Program-made: the position numbers and the translations under genes | Notes under the pieces: model-generated | Database searches by the model: none | Seen by the model: the letters and a program-made list of their open reading frames with translations, nothing else | Told to the model about the DNA's origin: nothing | Assembly: GCA_029931535.1 (NCBI GenBank) | Contig: JAQPZY010001232.1 | Span: forward strand, 1,054,001 to 1,118,000 | Length of the DNA stretch: 64,000 nucleotides | Direction: 5' to 3' | Source of the DNA: Margaritifera margaritifera | Lineage: Eukaryota > Mollusca > Bivalvia > Unionida > Margaritiferidae | Shown here: piece after piece, positions 1-10,326 of the stretch | How positions within the stretch are numbered: position 1 is the first letter of the stretch | Layout: each line of letters begins with the position of its first letter

Positions 1-834
1 TTTAAGGGAAGGAAAAGCCATTTCCTACCCTTCCTTCTCTCTTTTGAAGATGCCAAATAGAACCTAAGTGCTCTAATTGGGCAAAGGAGTCTGTTCTAAT
101 CATGCCCAGCACAGATGTGACTGAGACTTGGGATATCTATTGGAAATGACAGTACTGAAAGAAGTTGGGTTTTTTTGTGTGAGAAAACCTGGCTGACATA
201 AAAGTGAAACAGAGTCATAATTCCCACTGAACCAGAAACATGCCTCCTCTATAGAGAGGGCATGTAGTTCATTTCTTCTCTGTGCTGAAGCTACAGCTAG
301 AAGTAAAACAGTTTTAAGAGTAAGATTTTCAAATAAAGCCTCACTCAAAGGTTCATAAGGCGGTTTTGCCAAGTCCCATAAAACATGAGAGATTCCATCA
401 TGGCATCAAGGAGTGAGACACTGGTCTCTGCAGTTCAAAGTACTTAAAAAGATCTGCTAAGTGAGGACCTGAGCCAATTGATGGGCCCTTGGGGAATTTA
501 AGTGTGTTTGAAAAGGCTGCCCTATAACCTTTGGTTGTGGAAGCTGAACATGATCTCTTCTCAAAGAGGAAAAGTAGAAAATCTGCTACAGTAGAAAGAG
601 AGGAGCAGCTAGGATTAACACATTTCCTAGAGCACAATCACAAAAGATTCTCCACTTTGCAGCATAGACGTTGGACACAGATTGTCTCCAGGCATGAACG
701 ATGCTGTTGGCGATCTTGATCAAAAACTTCGCCTGGCAGATAGCTCGCTTGAGATGATCCAAGCATGAAGGTGGAGAATCTGAGGACTGTTGTGAAGAAG
801 AGATCCCTTGTGTTCCAACAGTAGATTCTTCCAC
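1..834 (-). pseudogene. DIRS tyrosine recombinase remnant
   Basis: Three minus-strand pieces line up as one tyrosine recombinase. 834-586 has the N-terminal SAM-like core-binding segment (VYAAKWRIF). 637-398 continues it (TVADFLLFLFEK, TTKGYRAAFSNTLKF, PHLADLFKYFE). 372-100 gives the start of the catalytic domain (KPPYEPLSEA, LASAQRRNELHAL-like, VSLLCQPGF). After a stop near 100 the frame resumes to base 1 with CPIRALRFYL. At least one frameshift and one in-frame stop interrupt it. The catalytic R of the RRNEL motif is present; the later H-R-Y residues would lie left of the window. Confidence 0.75.
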
Positions 835-1100
835 TGAGGTAACACCGTAGGTTGGTCTATCAACAGGTCAAGAAATCATTTAACCAAGACCTTTGAGGAC
901 ACAGAGGTGCTATCAGGATAATCCAAGCTGTGGTTGTCATGACCATCTGAAGTACCTGTGGAATCTATCTGAGGGGAGGGAACACGTAAGCAAACAGCCG
1001 ATCCCACCTCAGGCTGAAGGTGTCCATTGCCCAGGCTATTTGGTCTGGGACTGGGGAGACATAAAATTGGAGCTTGTTGTCCATTTTAATGACAAACAAG

Positions 1101-1529
1101 TCACCTAGAGACTTCCTCCATAGACTGAACAAGGACTTCTTGATGCAAAGACCATCCTGTTAGAACTACCTTGCCTGTCCTGGACAAACTGTCTGCAAGA
1201 TATTTTTTTCCCCCTAGAATGTGATGAACACAGAATATAATTACTTTTGGCTCTGCCCAGCATAGAGGGTTCCATACTTCCACGCAAAGAGAAGGAGCAT
1301 CAATGCCTCCTTGTCATCCGAGGTATACAACCACCAATGTGTTGTCTGAGGAGACCATCATGCAATGACCATTGATTTGATCTATGCACCCTTTCAGTTT
1401 GAAGAGCACAGCTCTCATTTCCAAGTTGTTTTTGTGGAGGATACTTTTTCCCTGGGACCAATGGCCCTTAAGAAGTACTCCTGGGTCTAAATGAGCACCT
1501 GTCCCTGAATCTGATGCGTTGCTGTACAT
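1101..1529 (-). pseudogene. DIRS RNase H remnant
   Basis: 1529-1314 contains an N-terminal RNase H segment (YSNASDSGTGAHLDPG, then NNLEMRAV and SSDNTLVVVYLG), carrying the DNT of the family's ND(N/T)T-type motif. 1283-1101 continues with VHHILGGKKYLADSLSR, the family's H-I-x-G-x-x-N-x-x-A-D-x-L-S-R segment. The two pieces are in different frames, with about 30 bp between them. The preceding reverse transcriptase palm (YxDD) is not found upstream. Confidence 0.7.
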
Positions 1530-1661
1530 ATAGGAGTGGGGTTCAGGGGCATGCAGTGGAACTCCAGTCAGAAATTTTTATTGATTGTACCACTACTTGA
1601 GGTGGTACTGAAATGCCAACCCTAAAGAAATTCAGGTTGCCTGGTGGGAAGGGATTGGAGA

Positions 1662-2139
1662 TCATAAGAGGGGAGAGTGAGCCCTCTCCTCTTGATTGTT
1701 GGCAAATTCATGAGAATCTATAAGGAGAGACAACACATCATCGTCCTGATCACTACCTTGAGGGGGTGCAGGATTATCAGAACCTGAAAAATCCCTCCTT
1801 GGAGAAGGCTGGGAAATGGGGTCACTTACATCCTGTGGCTCATCATAAGGACCGATTGAAGTGTCCCTTATGATTGAATATTCTGAAGAATGAGAATGTT
1901 TCTCATCCCTTCTAGGCTTCTGAACCTCTCCTTCTGAGATGCTACATCCTGAGTAGAAAGTGGGGATCTCCATCCCTGAACACCTGTACTGCTAGGGGGT
2001 CATGCAGAAGCCATCCATGGCACTGCAGGATGATGACTAAGATCACTCCATAGGGATTGAATGAGAATATGGGTAAGAGAGGTACATCAGTCAGATCTCC
2101 TTTTTCAGTATGTTCATTGCCCATTGACCGGTGACACAT
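1662..2139 (-). pseudogene. Acidic, Ser/Pro-rich gag-like region of the DIRS relic
   Basis: The minus-strand ORF 1973-1662 (103 codons) is rich in D, E, S and P (for example PHDEP/DVSDPISQPSP-type and DQDDDVLSLL stretches). It overlaps another short ORF, 2139-1942, in a different frame. It sits where gag would be, next to RNase H. There is no zinc knuckle and no strong family motif, so gag is inferred from position only. The direct junction to RNase H implies loss of the RT region. Confidence 0.35.
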
Positions 2140-2149
2140 ATATACTGCT

Positions 2150-2440
2150 GCCCTTCCCTCATGCAGTCAGGGGTGGGGGTGGGTGCCACACCTGATCCCA
2201 GCTTTGAGACTATAGCCCTTAACAAGTGCTGTTGCCTTCTTCCTAGAAGACACACTCTCTGTATCAGGGAAGGTGCTGCTCCTCCCTCTTTTATTTCAAG
2301 GAGTGCACTTGATCTCCACATCAAGCTGTTTCCTCCTCAAGGTAGGTAACAGTTTCTCTCTCCAGGAAGGCTCTGTCCCTCCCTCTTTTATTCAGGGGAA
2401 TGCACTTGATCCCAGTATGAGAAGGTACACTCTGAGATCC
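2150..2440. repeat. Degenerate tandem repeat, unit about 97-119 bp
   Basis: Two clear copies share CCCTCTTTTATT (2284 and 2381, spacing 97) followed about 20 bp later by GCACTTGATC. A weaker third copy precedes them, with CCTGATCCCAG near 2189. It lies just beyond the gag-like region of the DIRS relic and may be its untranslated end; that link is inference. Confidence 0.5.
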
Positions 2441-2888
2441 TCGAGATTCAGTGGGAGAGGAGGGAAAAAGCAATCCTTTCCACTTTTAAGTATGCCTGTT
2501 TTCGGACCATAAACAATAAGTTGGACATCCATATGTTCATGTACATTTTGTTCATGAAAGCATAGTGTGTGGGTGTCCCATGGGCAATGTTTTGTGCCCC
2601 ACACTTACCCACACTTTGTTACATCTGAAATAAAATTTCTGAAGAAAAAGGTATTGATCAGAAAAAAAGATTATGTTTAATAATAACATGGGTTCCATTA
2701 GCAGAGTTCTTATCTTCACTACTTACCAATGAGTGAAAACCTAAAGTAGTGTTATTAACTGAAGTATAAACAGACGTAAATGAACATCACCTATGAATTT
2801 AAACTTATGCCACAAATAATGAATGGTGGAAAATGTAATCTCTATTAACATGCTAGGAGATTAAATAGCTATTTGTATAGGTGAAGAC

Positions 2889-3063
2889 ATATACCATATA
2901 TACTCATGTAAAATCCAGGTCCAAATGCAAACAACATAGACCCTGATCTGCCGTCGCATAATGCACTGGCAGATCAGGGTCGATGTTGTTTGTTCTACTG
3001 ATTAGCCCTTACAAACTAAATAGACCCATATCTGCCGCCGCATTATGAGTATATATGGTATAT
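2889..3063. mobile_element. 175-bp foldback/MITE with nested hairpin
   Basis: The outer arms 2889-2907 and 3045-3063 are perfect 19-bp inverted repeats, including ATACCATATATACTCAT. Inside, 2930-2952 and 2968-2990 are a second inverted repeat of 23 bp with one mismatch and a 15-nt loop. A direct repeat of the TAGACC..ATCTGCCG.CGCAT block (2937 and 3022) completes the unit. There is no coding capacity. The layout is that of a short non-autonomous DNA element; superfamily unknown. Confidence 0.8.
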
Positions 3064-5805
3064 AGATAATATTTAAGTGAATTTTGATGACCCACTAGAA
3101 AATTTTGTTTGTCTACAACGTAATTCCCAAACCCACAAAGGGCAGGGATGGTAGGGGGCACATCATGACCTAAAACACTGACAATTATCATTATGGACTA
3201 TCAAAATAACTTTTGATAAGTAACGGACTAAGGAATAATGTTCACTAATCAAGAGGAACATGAATATAATGTCCTGCTCAACAATAAACCATAGCTGAAA
3301 GGTATTTTTTCCTCAAGCAAGAATTTTCCACTGTTGACAAGATGTCGTCTGGAAAAGAATGAAGAGATGCTATTCCGCATGGTCCTATGACACAATCAGA
3401 CTGGGTTGATGCACGCGTTTTAAGAACTTTCTAGAACAGGAGGATGATGCACCTGGCATCGACAAGGGTTTTTCCATTGTGGAAAGGGTAAGCTAAACAA
3501 CAGTGACAGGTAACATATTACTAATATTAAAAGGTGATTTTTGCACTATCTCTCTCTCTGACAATATAGTACTCCATCACAATGATGCTGCACAAGGGTG
3601 ACATTATGCCACCGTATAGTGAGTCTGCCTTATCATGAAGTATATTAAACATATAATTTCACTACTATATAATGAAATGGAATCCATGACAATACCTGCC
3701 TTATAACATTAATGGTGTTATAATGAAGGGCCTTATAGTGAGTGAGCACTGTACTGATATTATTTAAAGTATCATAAGCAAGATAATGTAACATCTCAAT
3801 TTCAGGAGAGATTTTGGGAATTATTAGATTTCTGTCACCATATTTTTCACAGGTGGATGCAGATTACGCATGACCTATAGTTACAGAAAAGCCATCTTCA
3901 GGAAATTTGTTAATTCTTCCCTCCAATGTTCTAAAGCATTACAGGAATAAGTAAATCAGGTTGACATATTTTCAACAGCTCATTTTCCTATAAATCTGAA
4001 CAGGAGACATTGTGTGGGAAGATAATCATGTGATAAAATCTTAAATTTACATTCTGAAATGCTGGAAACCAAGATCTTCATGCTATGGTTAACTTGTAAA
4101 CAGAAAAGCCATTGTGATAAAACAGAAGGTAAGCCAATGCAAACAAATGTCTCTTTGGTTGACGAAGAATTAAAGTGAAAATTCTCACCAGCTTTAATCA
4201 AAAATACAAATATCATGCCATAAATGCAAAAATGATGGGATGAAATAACCTAGGTTGTAATTTGAACTTACACTGCTCCCTTGTTTTAGCGTGCACAGAT
4301 AACTAGCGAACTTGCTTAAAATGCTGAAACCGGTCTGAATTCCATCTTTTTTCTTATATAAAAGGCAAAAAAGGCTCCTATTTACTTAACATGAAAAAAC
4401 TGCAGTTAATACATGGATTCATGGAACTGACATCATGAAAATCACAAACTTTAATAAGAAATCATATATTTTGTAAGATTTTCTTTAACAAAAATATTTT
4501 CTAAATAAATAACAGAATATACAATCAATTAATTAAAATGTTGGTAAATACCTACTTGTGGCAACACTTTAAAAAATAATACCAAATAAAGAATCTTGTC
4601 AAGTGAAATTCGTGTTTTAATTTGATTTTTAAATTCAGTTTCAATGTAATCATAATAAATGTAATACGCCCTCTTCTATTCAAATGTGAAAAAGAGTGCT
4701 TCCATGACAGCCTATTTAAGTGCTTACTTAGTGTATATGCTGGATTTATTTTGACAACTGTTGAAACCTTAATGGTCCTTCAACACAATGATATAAGCTA
4801 ATTAACAGATAATTGTCTCAACTGATTACAAAACACGAAATGTGCTGCCATCACAGCAGCATCCAGGTGTAGGATCAGCCTAATTTTTTTTTTAAAATCA
4901 CACAGACAGATCCCAAGTTTTTGCCTTTGGCTAATCTGTGGAGTGTTCTTCAACATTTACCATGTTTACAGTGCTATATTCAAAAATAACATGCACATTA
5001 AAATAAAATACCCAAATTTTAGTCTTTTTTCTTTCTTTTCTATCAACTTTTTCTATCTGAATATAGTGTTCTGGCACCTGCCAGGTGCTAACTATTTTTA
5101 TTAGTACAAACGACATGGAGTTGTACTCAGTCACTGCCATGTGCTAACACTGAAGTGTATTGGTGACATTTAAAATCACCATCTTGAGGAATTAACAATG
5201 CATACTGATGGGCTTGCTTCAGCAGTTTATGAGTGTAATTCTAGCTATGAAGCTATAGTTCATTTGTCTGTGTTTGCTCACATTGGATTCACGTGATAGG
5301 GAGCCAACTCCAACTTTACTGATGCATGAATATGTGAGTACTGCATGTCAAATTAATTAATCTTAAAAGTCTGTCATCAATTTATAGAATTTAATCAACT
5401 TCTTAAGATCTAATATCTATCAATAGGACCAAGGATATTATAGTTCTCATGCATCAATGAAAGTTACTAGCATGACCCCCCTCCCAACAACTGGTAATGT
5501 TAACCAAAATTGGAGTCTCCTTTGCTATGCATCCTTATATATGCTGTGGTCAATGTTTACTGACCCCATTGCTCGTAAGTCATTGAGGGAAAAGGGTATT
5601 AGTGAAATCCTTTCTCTTTTACCCCATAAGGGATTTACAAATTCACTTGCCCAACTCCTGGTACAAGCACAAACTTGGCTCGGGCAAGCTCAAGTTTCCA
5701 AAGTACTTGCCTGCAGACAAGTCCCAACAAATTGATAGAGAGAGGGAGAAAGGGGTCGTGTTCTGTACATAATGCTTGATGTTCTGCAAGTTTTATACCC
5801 TCCAA
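3064..5805. other. AT-rich non-coding stretch, no gene recognised
   Basis: No exon of MANEA or of any other family could be recognised on either strand. 3541-3760 looks like a decayed short DNA transposon: it has CT-rich sequence and several 'CCTTATAATGAGT' type motifs in both orientations, ending in GAGTGAGCACTGT. The rest shows only scattered short ORFs with no motifs. It is probably MANEA intron, if the remaining MANEA exons lie to the left of the window. Confidence 0.4.
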
Positions 5806-7862
5806 TCTCACCACAGTACATATATCAGCACCTTTTTTAAATGTTTATATATACTGCATTCTTCTATTACATAACTGGCCACGGTTTATTTCATCTATCA
5901 TATCAGTGTTCAAAAAATCAGATAGCCCGACGCCCGGGGCCCCACTAAATTCAGATTGGACCCCTCCTATATTTTAAGTGAAAAGCCCGTCGGGCTTGTC
6001 AGACAAAAAAAATCTAAATTTGCCTGAGAAAACTTCAATCTCGCTAACTAATGCAGACTTTTATTTTAATGTTGTTGAAAAACTAGTACATTATAAATAT
6101 TTATCCCCATGTGGGCCCCTTAGTCATTTGAAGTTCGTCTACTGATCGTAATTCTATAGAAAGCTGTAAACTTTGCGTACAACGCGAGGCATGTGACCTA
6201 TGAATCGGGAACAGATTGCCCTGGGTTACATGTATCTATAATTAGTGCTCAATTGGCTTCAAGGAATAAATTGAGCTGCCCCTTGCTTGCTCACGCTTCT
6301 CATTCCATTCTGAATTGTACACCACCTTCGGTCTTCGAAAGTATTTACCTGGGCCAGTTACTATCTAGCTGAGGATTATTTATTCCCTTTTATACCTTAC
6401 AAAATTTCAAATCAAGCCTTGTTCCGTCTGCGCAAACTTTTTTAATTGCAAAAATAAAGTTGTTAACGGCGAGAGCAATGTTAAAGAAATGCTATTTATA
6501 GTACAAGTACAGCCTAATACACGTCTTAAGGTGCACGTTTCCGACGCGGATTCGCACGCAGATAAAACTAAAAGTCGGTACATTTATACTGCATAAAAAG
6601 TGCACAATACCATCCGCTATAATCAGTAAAATTAAAATAAAGGCTACAAAACTACAGTGAAAAAAATTTCTGAATCATAAAAATGTAATGTAAGTAGAAT
6701 ATAGACTTTATCATTTCTTTGTTAATTATATGCCACACATTTCCAAAATAATGCAGTCTGAATAAAAATGGCATTATAATATTTTTGTAAAAATTTTAAT
6801 TAAGTACATTTAAAATAGTAAATAATTTAGACATTATTATTATTATAGAAGACAAAAAAACAAACAAAAACATATACACATGCATGCAGAATAAGTAATA
6901 ATTAAAATAATAATTAATTATAATGTCTACATTACATGTGCTTTTCAAATGTTACTCAAATCGCTGGCATGCTAAATGCCATGTAAATATGAGTTAAATA
7001 TGATGGTACAGTGAATACCGATTTGGTCGATATAGTTGATTTAAAGGCTGCAGATGCTAGAGGTATTTAAAGAACAGAACCTGCAACGTGCAACATCGTG
7101 TGAAAAATAATAGTAAAAAACACTGCATATGTCATTTTTAACTTGTAGTCAACATCAAGGCCAGTCTAGCATTTTCTTGTGCACACGTGATAATGTGAAT
7201 ATTTACTATTTAAAGCAAGTTTTTATAAATAAGGAATAAATAGTTCTATTTTAACTTATCACTTTAGTTCTAATCGCAATATTTGTGCGAATCCGGGATT
7301 TGCCAACTTCCAGGTCCTAACCTAGTCTCTGGCAGTTTGTAAGCTTCCCGACTCTAAACAATCGACTTGTCAAAGATTGTTTTGATGCATGTTGCCAATG
7401 TTAAGGTGAGTAGGTGTTAATTGTTAACAATATAACTACCGGTAATTAGATTTATTTTGATAGGTGTCTTTGCAAATAAAAGGTACTTGTCTCTAAAGAT
7501 TAACCACCGGAAGGATTTTGTTCCAAGTGTGATAGATGAACCAAAAGTGTAGCACCCACAAGTGGCATTTATGATCTGTTGTTTACATGATAATTACAAG
7601 AAACCGATACATACTTATTGCTGGCCAACAATTAAGTGGATAAAATAAGTGTTCATAAATCCTTCAGTTGTGAGTATAAATAAATTATTACAAACAGTCT
7701 AGCTTTCATTGTTGTTTATGTAGTTGATGAGATGAGTCTGTTATCTTCTCTAGGTAAAAAAAAAAAGAAGGAATTTCCTTAAAATACCCCATAATTTATT
7801 TTATCTTATTTTTTTAAATTTATGTTTGGATATTATGTTTGGGGCAAGCTCAGATATCTCAA
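5806..7862 (+). repeat. Diverged dispersed repeat, copy 1 (second copy at 11687-13376)
   Basis: Blocks match copy 2 in the same order. 5812-5908 matches 11692-11806 (CACAGTACATATAT, ATTACATAACTGGCCA). 7160-7235 matches 11805-11880 (GATAATGTGAATATTTACTA, AAAGCAAGTTTT). 7640-7850 matches 13162-13376 (AATAAGTGTTCA, GATGAGATG.GTCTG, GGAATTTCCTTAAAATA). Relative to copy 2, about 1.25 kb (5909-7165) is inserted here. No coding sequence is recognised in it. Confidence 0.65.
5909..7165. mobile_element. Insertion inside repeat copy 1, unclassified
   Basis: This segment is absent from the homologous copy near 11806, so it is either an insertion here or a deletion there. Its left end holds GC-rich self-complementary sequence (AGCCCGACGCCCGGGG ... 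GCCCGTCGGGCTTGTC, 5925-5997) that resembles the subterminal sequence of the hAT-like element at 18558. No terminal inverted repeat pair or transposase was identified. Edges are accurate to tens of bases only. Confidence 0.4.
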
Positions 7863-7995
7863 GGGCAAGTTCAATTTTCCAGCTGGATTGCCAAGCTGAA
7901 TTTTATATAAAATTTGTAAATCCCTGAAATGATATATACTTTTTGCTTGCCACATATAAAATTGTATTAATTTTTGTTTAGACACATATTTTTAC

Positions 7996-8653
7996 CTATT
8001 CCAGCAGTCAGTATCATCTCCATATGTTTTTCTACCACTTCCTTGTCACTGGAACTGTAGGGGCCCAACTGGGGGTAATAACTTGACCCTAAGTCATCTG
8101 GTGGGTTATGTTTCCCTGATGGCCATTTTACAGCTTCTTCCTGTTTCCAATGCTGAATGTATACATGGTCCCAGTGAAAATAATCACCATCATGTTCTGA
8201 GTTTCCATACCAGGGGTAATAGAAAATGTGAACATTGTAATTGGGCTTGATATTTGATACAAGTTTAAAATGGGTCTTTTCCAATTCATAATTTTTGGCA
8301 AGAACTTGTTTCTCCATCTCACTGTTTCGCACTGGGTCATTGTTATTTCTGTCATCGGCTAGCTCCTGTCCTTTTAAATGTTGTTTTGATTCATCATTAT
8401 CTTGGATGGATTCTTGTGCATCAACCAATGGTTCAGCAACTCTATCAACCTTTCTTCCTTTCAAACCTGGTAAAATATCCTTTGGATGAAGAAATCGGTC
8501 TTTGAATTGTATGTCTGCACTGCCATCCCTTAAATTCTGTCCTTTATTAGCATTTATCAACACAAAGGCCATGTAAAATGAGAATAATGAGCTGAATACA
8601 ACAAAAATGTAAAGAAATTTCCTCTTTCTACGATTCCTAATTAAAATTTGCAT
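7996..8653 (-). CDS. MANEA: Glycoprotein endo-alpha-1,2-mannosidase, first coding exon (partial gene)
   Basis: MANEA is a Golgi type II membrane GH99 enzyme. It cleaves Glc1-3Man from N-glycans and so bypasses ER glucosidase trimming. The exon encodes 219 codons plus one base. It has a basic cytosolic tail (residues 6-12, RNRRKRK), a transmembrane anchor (about 13-33), a low-complexity stem to about residue 137, then the start of the GH99 domain: HIFYYPWYGN (142-151), DYFHWDHVYIQHW, HNPPDDLGSSYYPQLGPYSS (182-201). The donor at 7995/7994 (ATAG|GTAAAA) splits the Gly codon after 'AGI', just before the family's 'VLALSWYPP' segment. The start is the first ATG of the frame and precedes a proper signal anchor. 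The catalytic Glu residues and the remaining ~240 residues are not found in 1-7995, so they are presumably left of the window. It is divergent from SCAF8. Confidence 0.93.
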
Positions 8654-8664
8654 TATCGAATGAT

Positions 8665-8667
8665 ACT
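8665..8667 (-). other. Candidate 3' splice acceptor in the MANEA 5' UTR
   Basis: Eleven bases upstream of the MANEA ATG the minus strand reads TTCTTGTATTTCTAG, a good polypyrimidine tract plus AG (AG at plus positions 8667-8666). It suggests that the 5' UTR is split and that the true transcription start lies further right, toward the SCAF8 promoter. Prediction only; no donor was chosen. Confidence 0.4.
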
Positions 8668-10109
8668 AGAAATACAAGAATGTATCATTGATTGTCAAGA
8701 AATGATCTCACTGGTTTAGCTTGCATAAAAATAAATCATAGAGAACATCATTTTCATCTTACAACAAAGGAAACTTTTAAAGTAAGAAACTTATAGTTTT
8801 TAATAAAGAAAGATCATGGGGAAATATCAGGTCTAAGCAGTTGGCAGCTCATGTTGTACATATTCTAACAGACTGGTCTCAAAAAACTTCTGTCCATAGC
8901 AGCCAGTCTTCTTATATTGTAGACACAGCATATCATCATGACAACCTGCAAAATACAGACAGCAACAATAACAAATCAATGAAGAAATCTTACAATCTAC
9001 AATATGCTAAAATATTGCTATTTTGTTTCTTTTCATAATAGAGTGCTTGCACATCAGATTTGGGACTATAATAGTTCATGGGCAACAGGTTTGTTTTGCT
9101 CATCTCTGGCCCTGGGTTTAATGCCTGTAGCTAACTGTACATGTAAACGTGTTAGCTGTCTCCTTCTCTGGTTTCTTCCTTGTTCTTTGTGCATGTTTCT
9201 CCATACTCACTGTCCACCACCACATGATATGTCAAAAGCATTTGATAAAAACTGTTCAACATTTAAAAATTTACATTAAACAGATTTACATGAATTGTAT
9301 ATTTTCAACAACTAAACCTTTCCACAAAAGATGATATTGCAAAGAGTTGTTTCCCTTGTATGACATGCTGGCGGTTGAAGCCTATTTATTTATTTTTTAA
9401 ATTGTCAATATTCATTTACAGTGTATTTTGTTTGATATTAAAATGTATATTGATAGAAATTCTAATCTAATTGTCAACTTACTGGGTATAATGACGACAA
9501 TGCAATTATTTTTAATTTTGCAAATCAATTCTTTTTGTTGTTGTTGTGGGGGGGTCTTATGCCGGCAACAATAAAAACTGAATAATAATAGCCCAAATGC
9601 ATGCATGAATTTCAGTCACTGTCAGCAGACACATTCATCCATCGTCTATAGTGATAGAGTTATTCATACAGCTGTTGTATCATATCACAGTCCAGGAAAT
9701 GGCCATATAACATAAAGCTTATTTTAGTTCTTTTTAAATCACGTTTCCCCTCCCTGCTTTTAAAAGTCAATTTATTTCTAGCTGCTCACCGATAGCATAC
9801 TGCATTAAAGTTAGAATGATCACCTTACCGACTCCCACATATTATTGATGCCATTCTATGTGTTGCATTGACACATTTTTCATATTCAGTTCATTTTAAG
9901 CGCAAAATTTTAAAACAGTACACACATATAATAAATATATTTATCTGGATTGGATAGGCTGTATTTCTTGCTTTTTTTCTAATTGCGTACCATTTGTGTA
10001 CCTTTTAAACTATTAAAATACTTAATACTTATGCTCAAGAACTTCGAATTATCGATTGCATGTTATTTAACTCTTTCGATTTGGAGCTATTCTTATTAAA
10101 TGGAAAACG

Positions 10110-10198
10110 ATTGGTGATTAGAATACGAAGTGGCCAATGAAAAAGAGTAACACAAAATATGCGTACAAATTATGGGATATATTTCTTCCGCCATTTTG
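10110..10198 (+). promoter_or_regulatory. SCAF8 core-promoter-like cluster (CCAAT, ETS/YY1)
   Basis: An inverted CCAAT (ATTGG at 10110-10114), a direct CCAAT (10134-10138) and CTTCCGCCATTTTG (10185-10198) lie within 190 bp of the SCAF8 ATG. The last combines an ETS-type CTTCCG with the YY1-type CCGCCATTTTG that often marks the start of housekeeping genes. There is no TATA box at a clear position. Function is inferred from known vertebrate motifs. Confidence 0.45.
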
Positions 10199-10296
10199 AA
10201 CACCACGCCATTGTGGTTTAGAAGGAAATGTTTATTTCACAAACTATAGTTTGATAATATACAAACGACAAGCGTTATTTCCAACACATAACCAGT

Positions 10297-10326
10297 ATGG
10301 AGGCAGTTCGTGCTTTCAACAATGAA
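10297..10326 (+). CDS. SCAF8: SCAF8 exon 1 (CID residues 1-10)
   Basis: ATG then MEAVRAFNNE, followed by the donor GAA|GTAAGT. The ten-codon first exon agrees with the start of human SCAF8 (MEAVKTFNSE). It is too short to show as an ORF and was found from the expected N-terminus. It ends in phase 0. The upstream region has the ETS/YY1-like motif and no competing in-frame ATG nearby. Confidence 0.9.

Larger units (their letters stand above)
1..1973 (-). mobile_element. DIRS-type retroelement relic, truncated by the window edge
   Basis: Reading on the minus strand from high to low coordinates gives an acidic gag-like stretch, an RNase H segment and a tyrosine recombinase. That is the DIRS order (gag, RT, RNase H, recombinase) except that no reverse transcriptase is seen between the first two. 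All parts are broken by stops and frameshifts, so the copy is dead. DIRS elements insert through a tyrosine recombinase and leave no target duplication. The recombinase still reads at base 1, so the element continues leftward out of the window. Class assignment is by recognised protein fragments; the right boundary is uncertain. Confidence 0.75.
8654..10296. other. MANEA-SCAF8 divergent intergenic region
   Basis: The two start codons are 1.6 kb apart in head-to-head orientation. It contains no coding sequence that I recognise. 9000-9330 holds short ORFs on the plus strand with no motifs. The 200 bp next to SCAF8 carry the promoter-like cluster described separately. Any MANEA 5' non-coding exon must also lie here. 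Confidence 0.6.

Noticed and set aside
7795..8000. Second MANEA exon immediately after the first
   Set aside because: The frame past the donor reaches a stop within eight codons, and no GH99 motif follows. The family match ends exactly at the GT.
8295..8489. Plus-strand ORF over the MANEA exon
   Set aside because: It is the antisense of the conserved MANEA stem-coding sequence, with no motif of its own.
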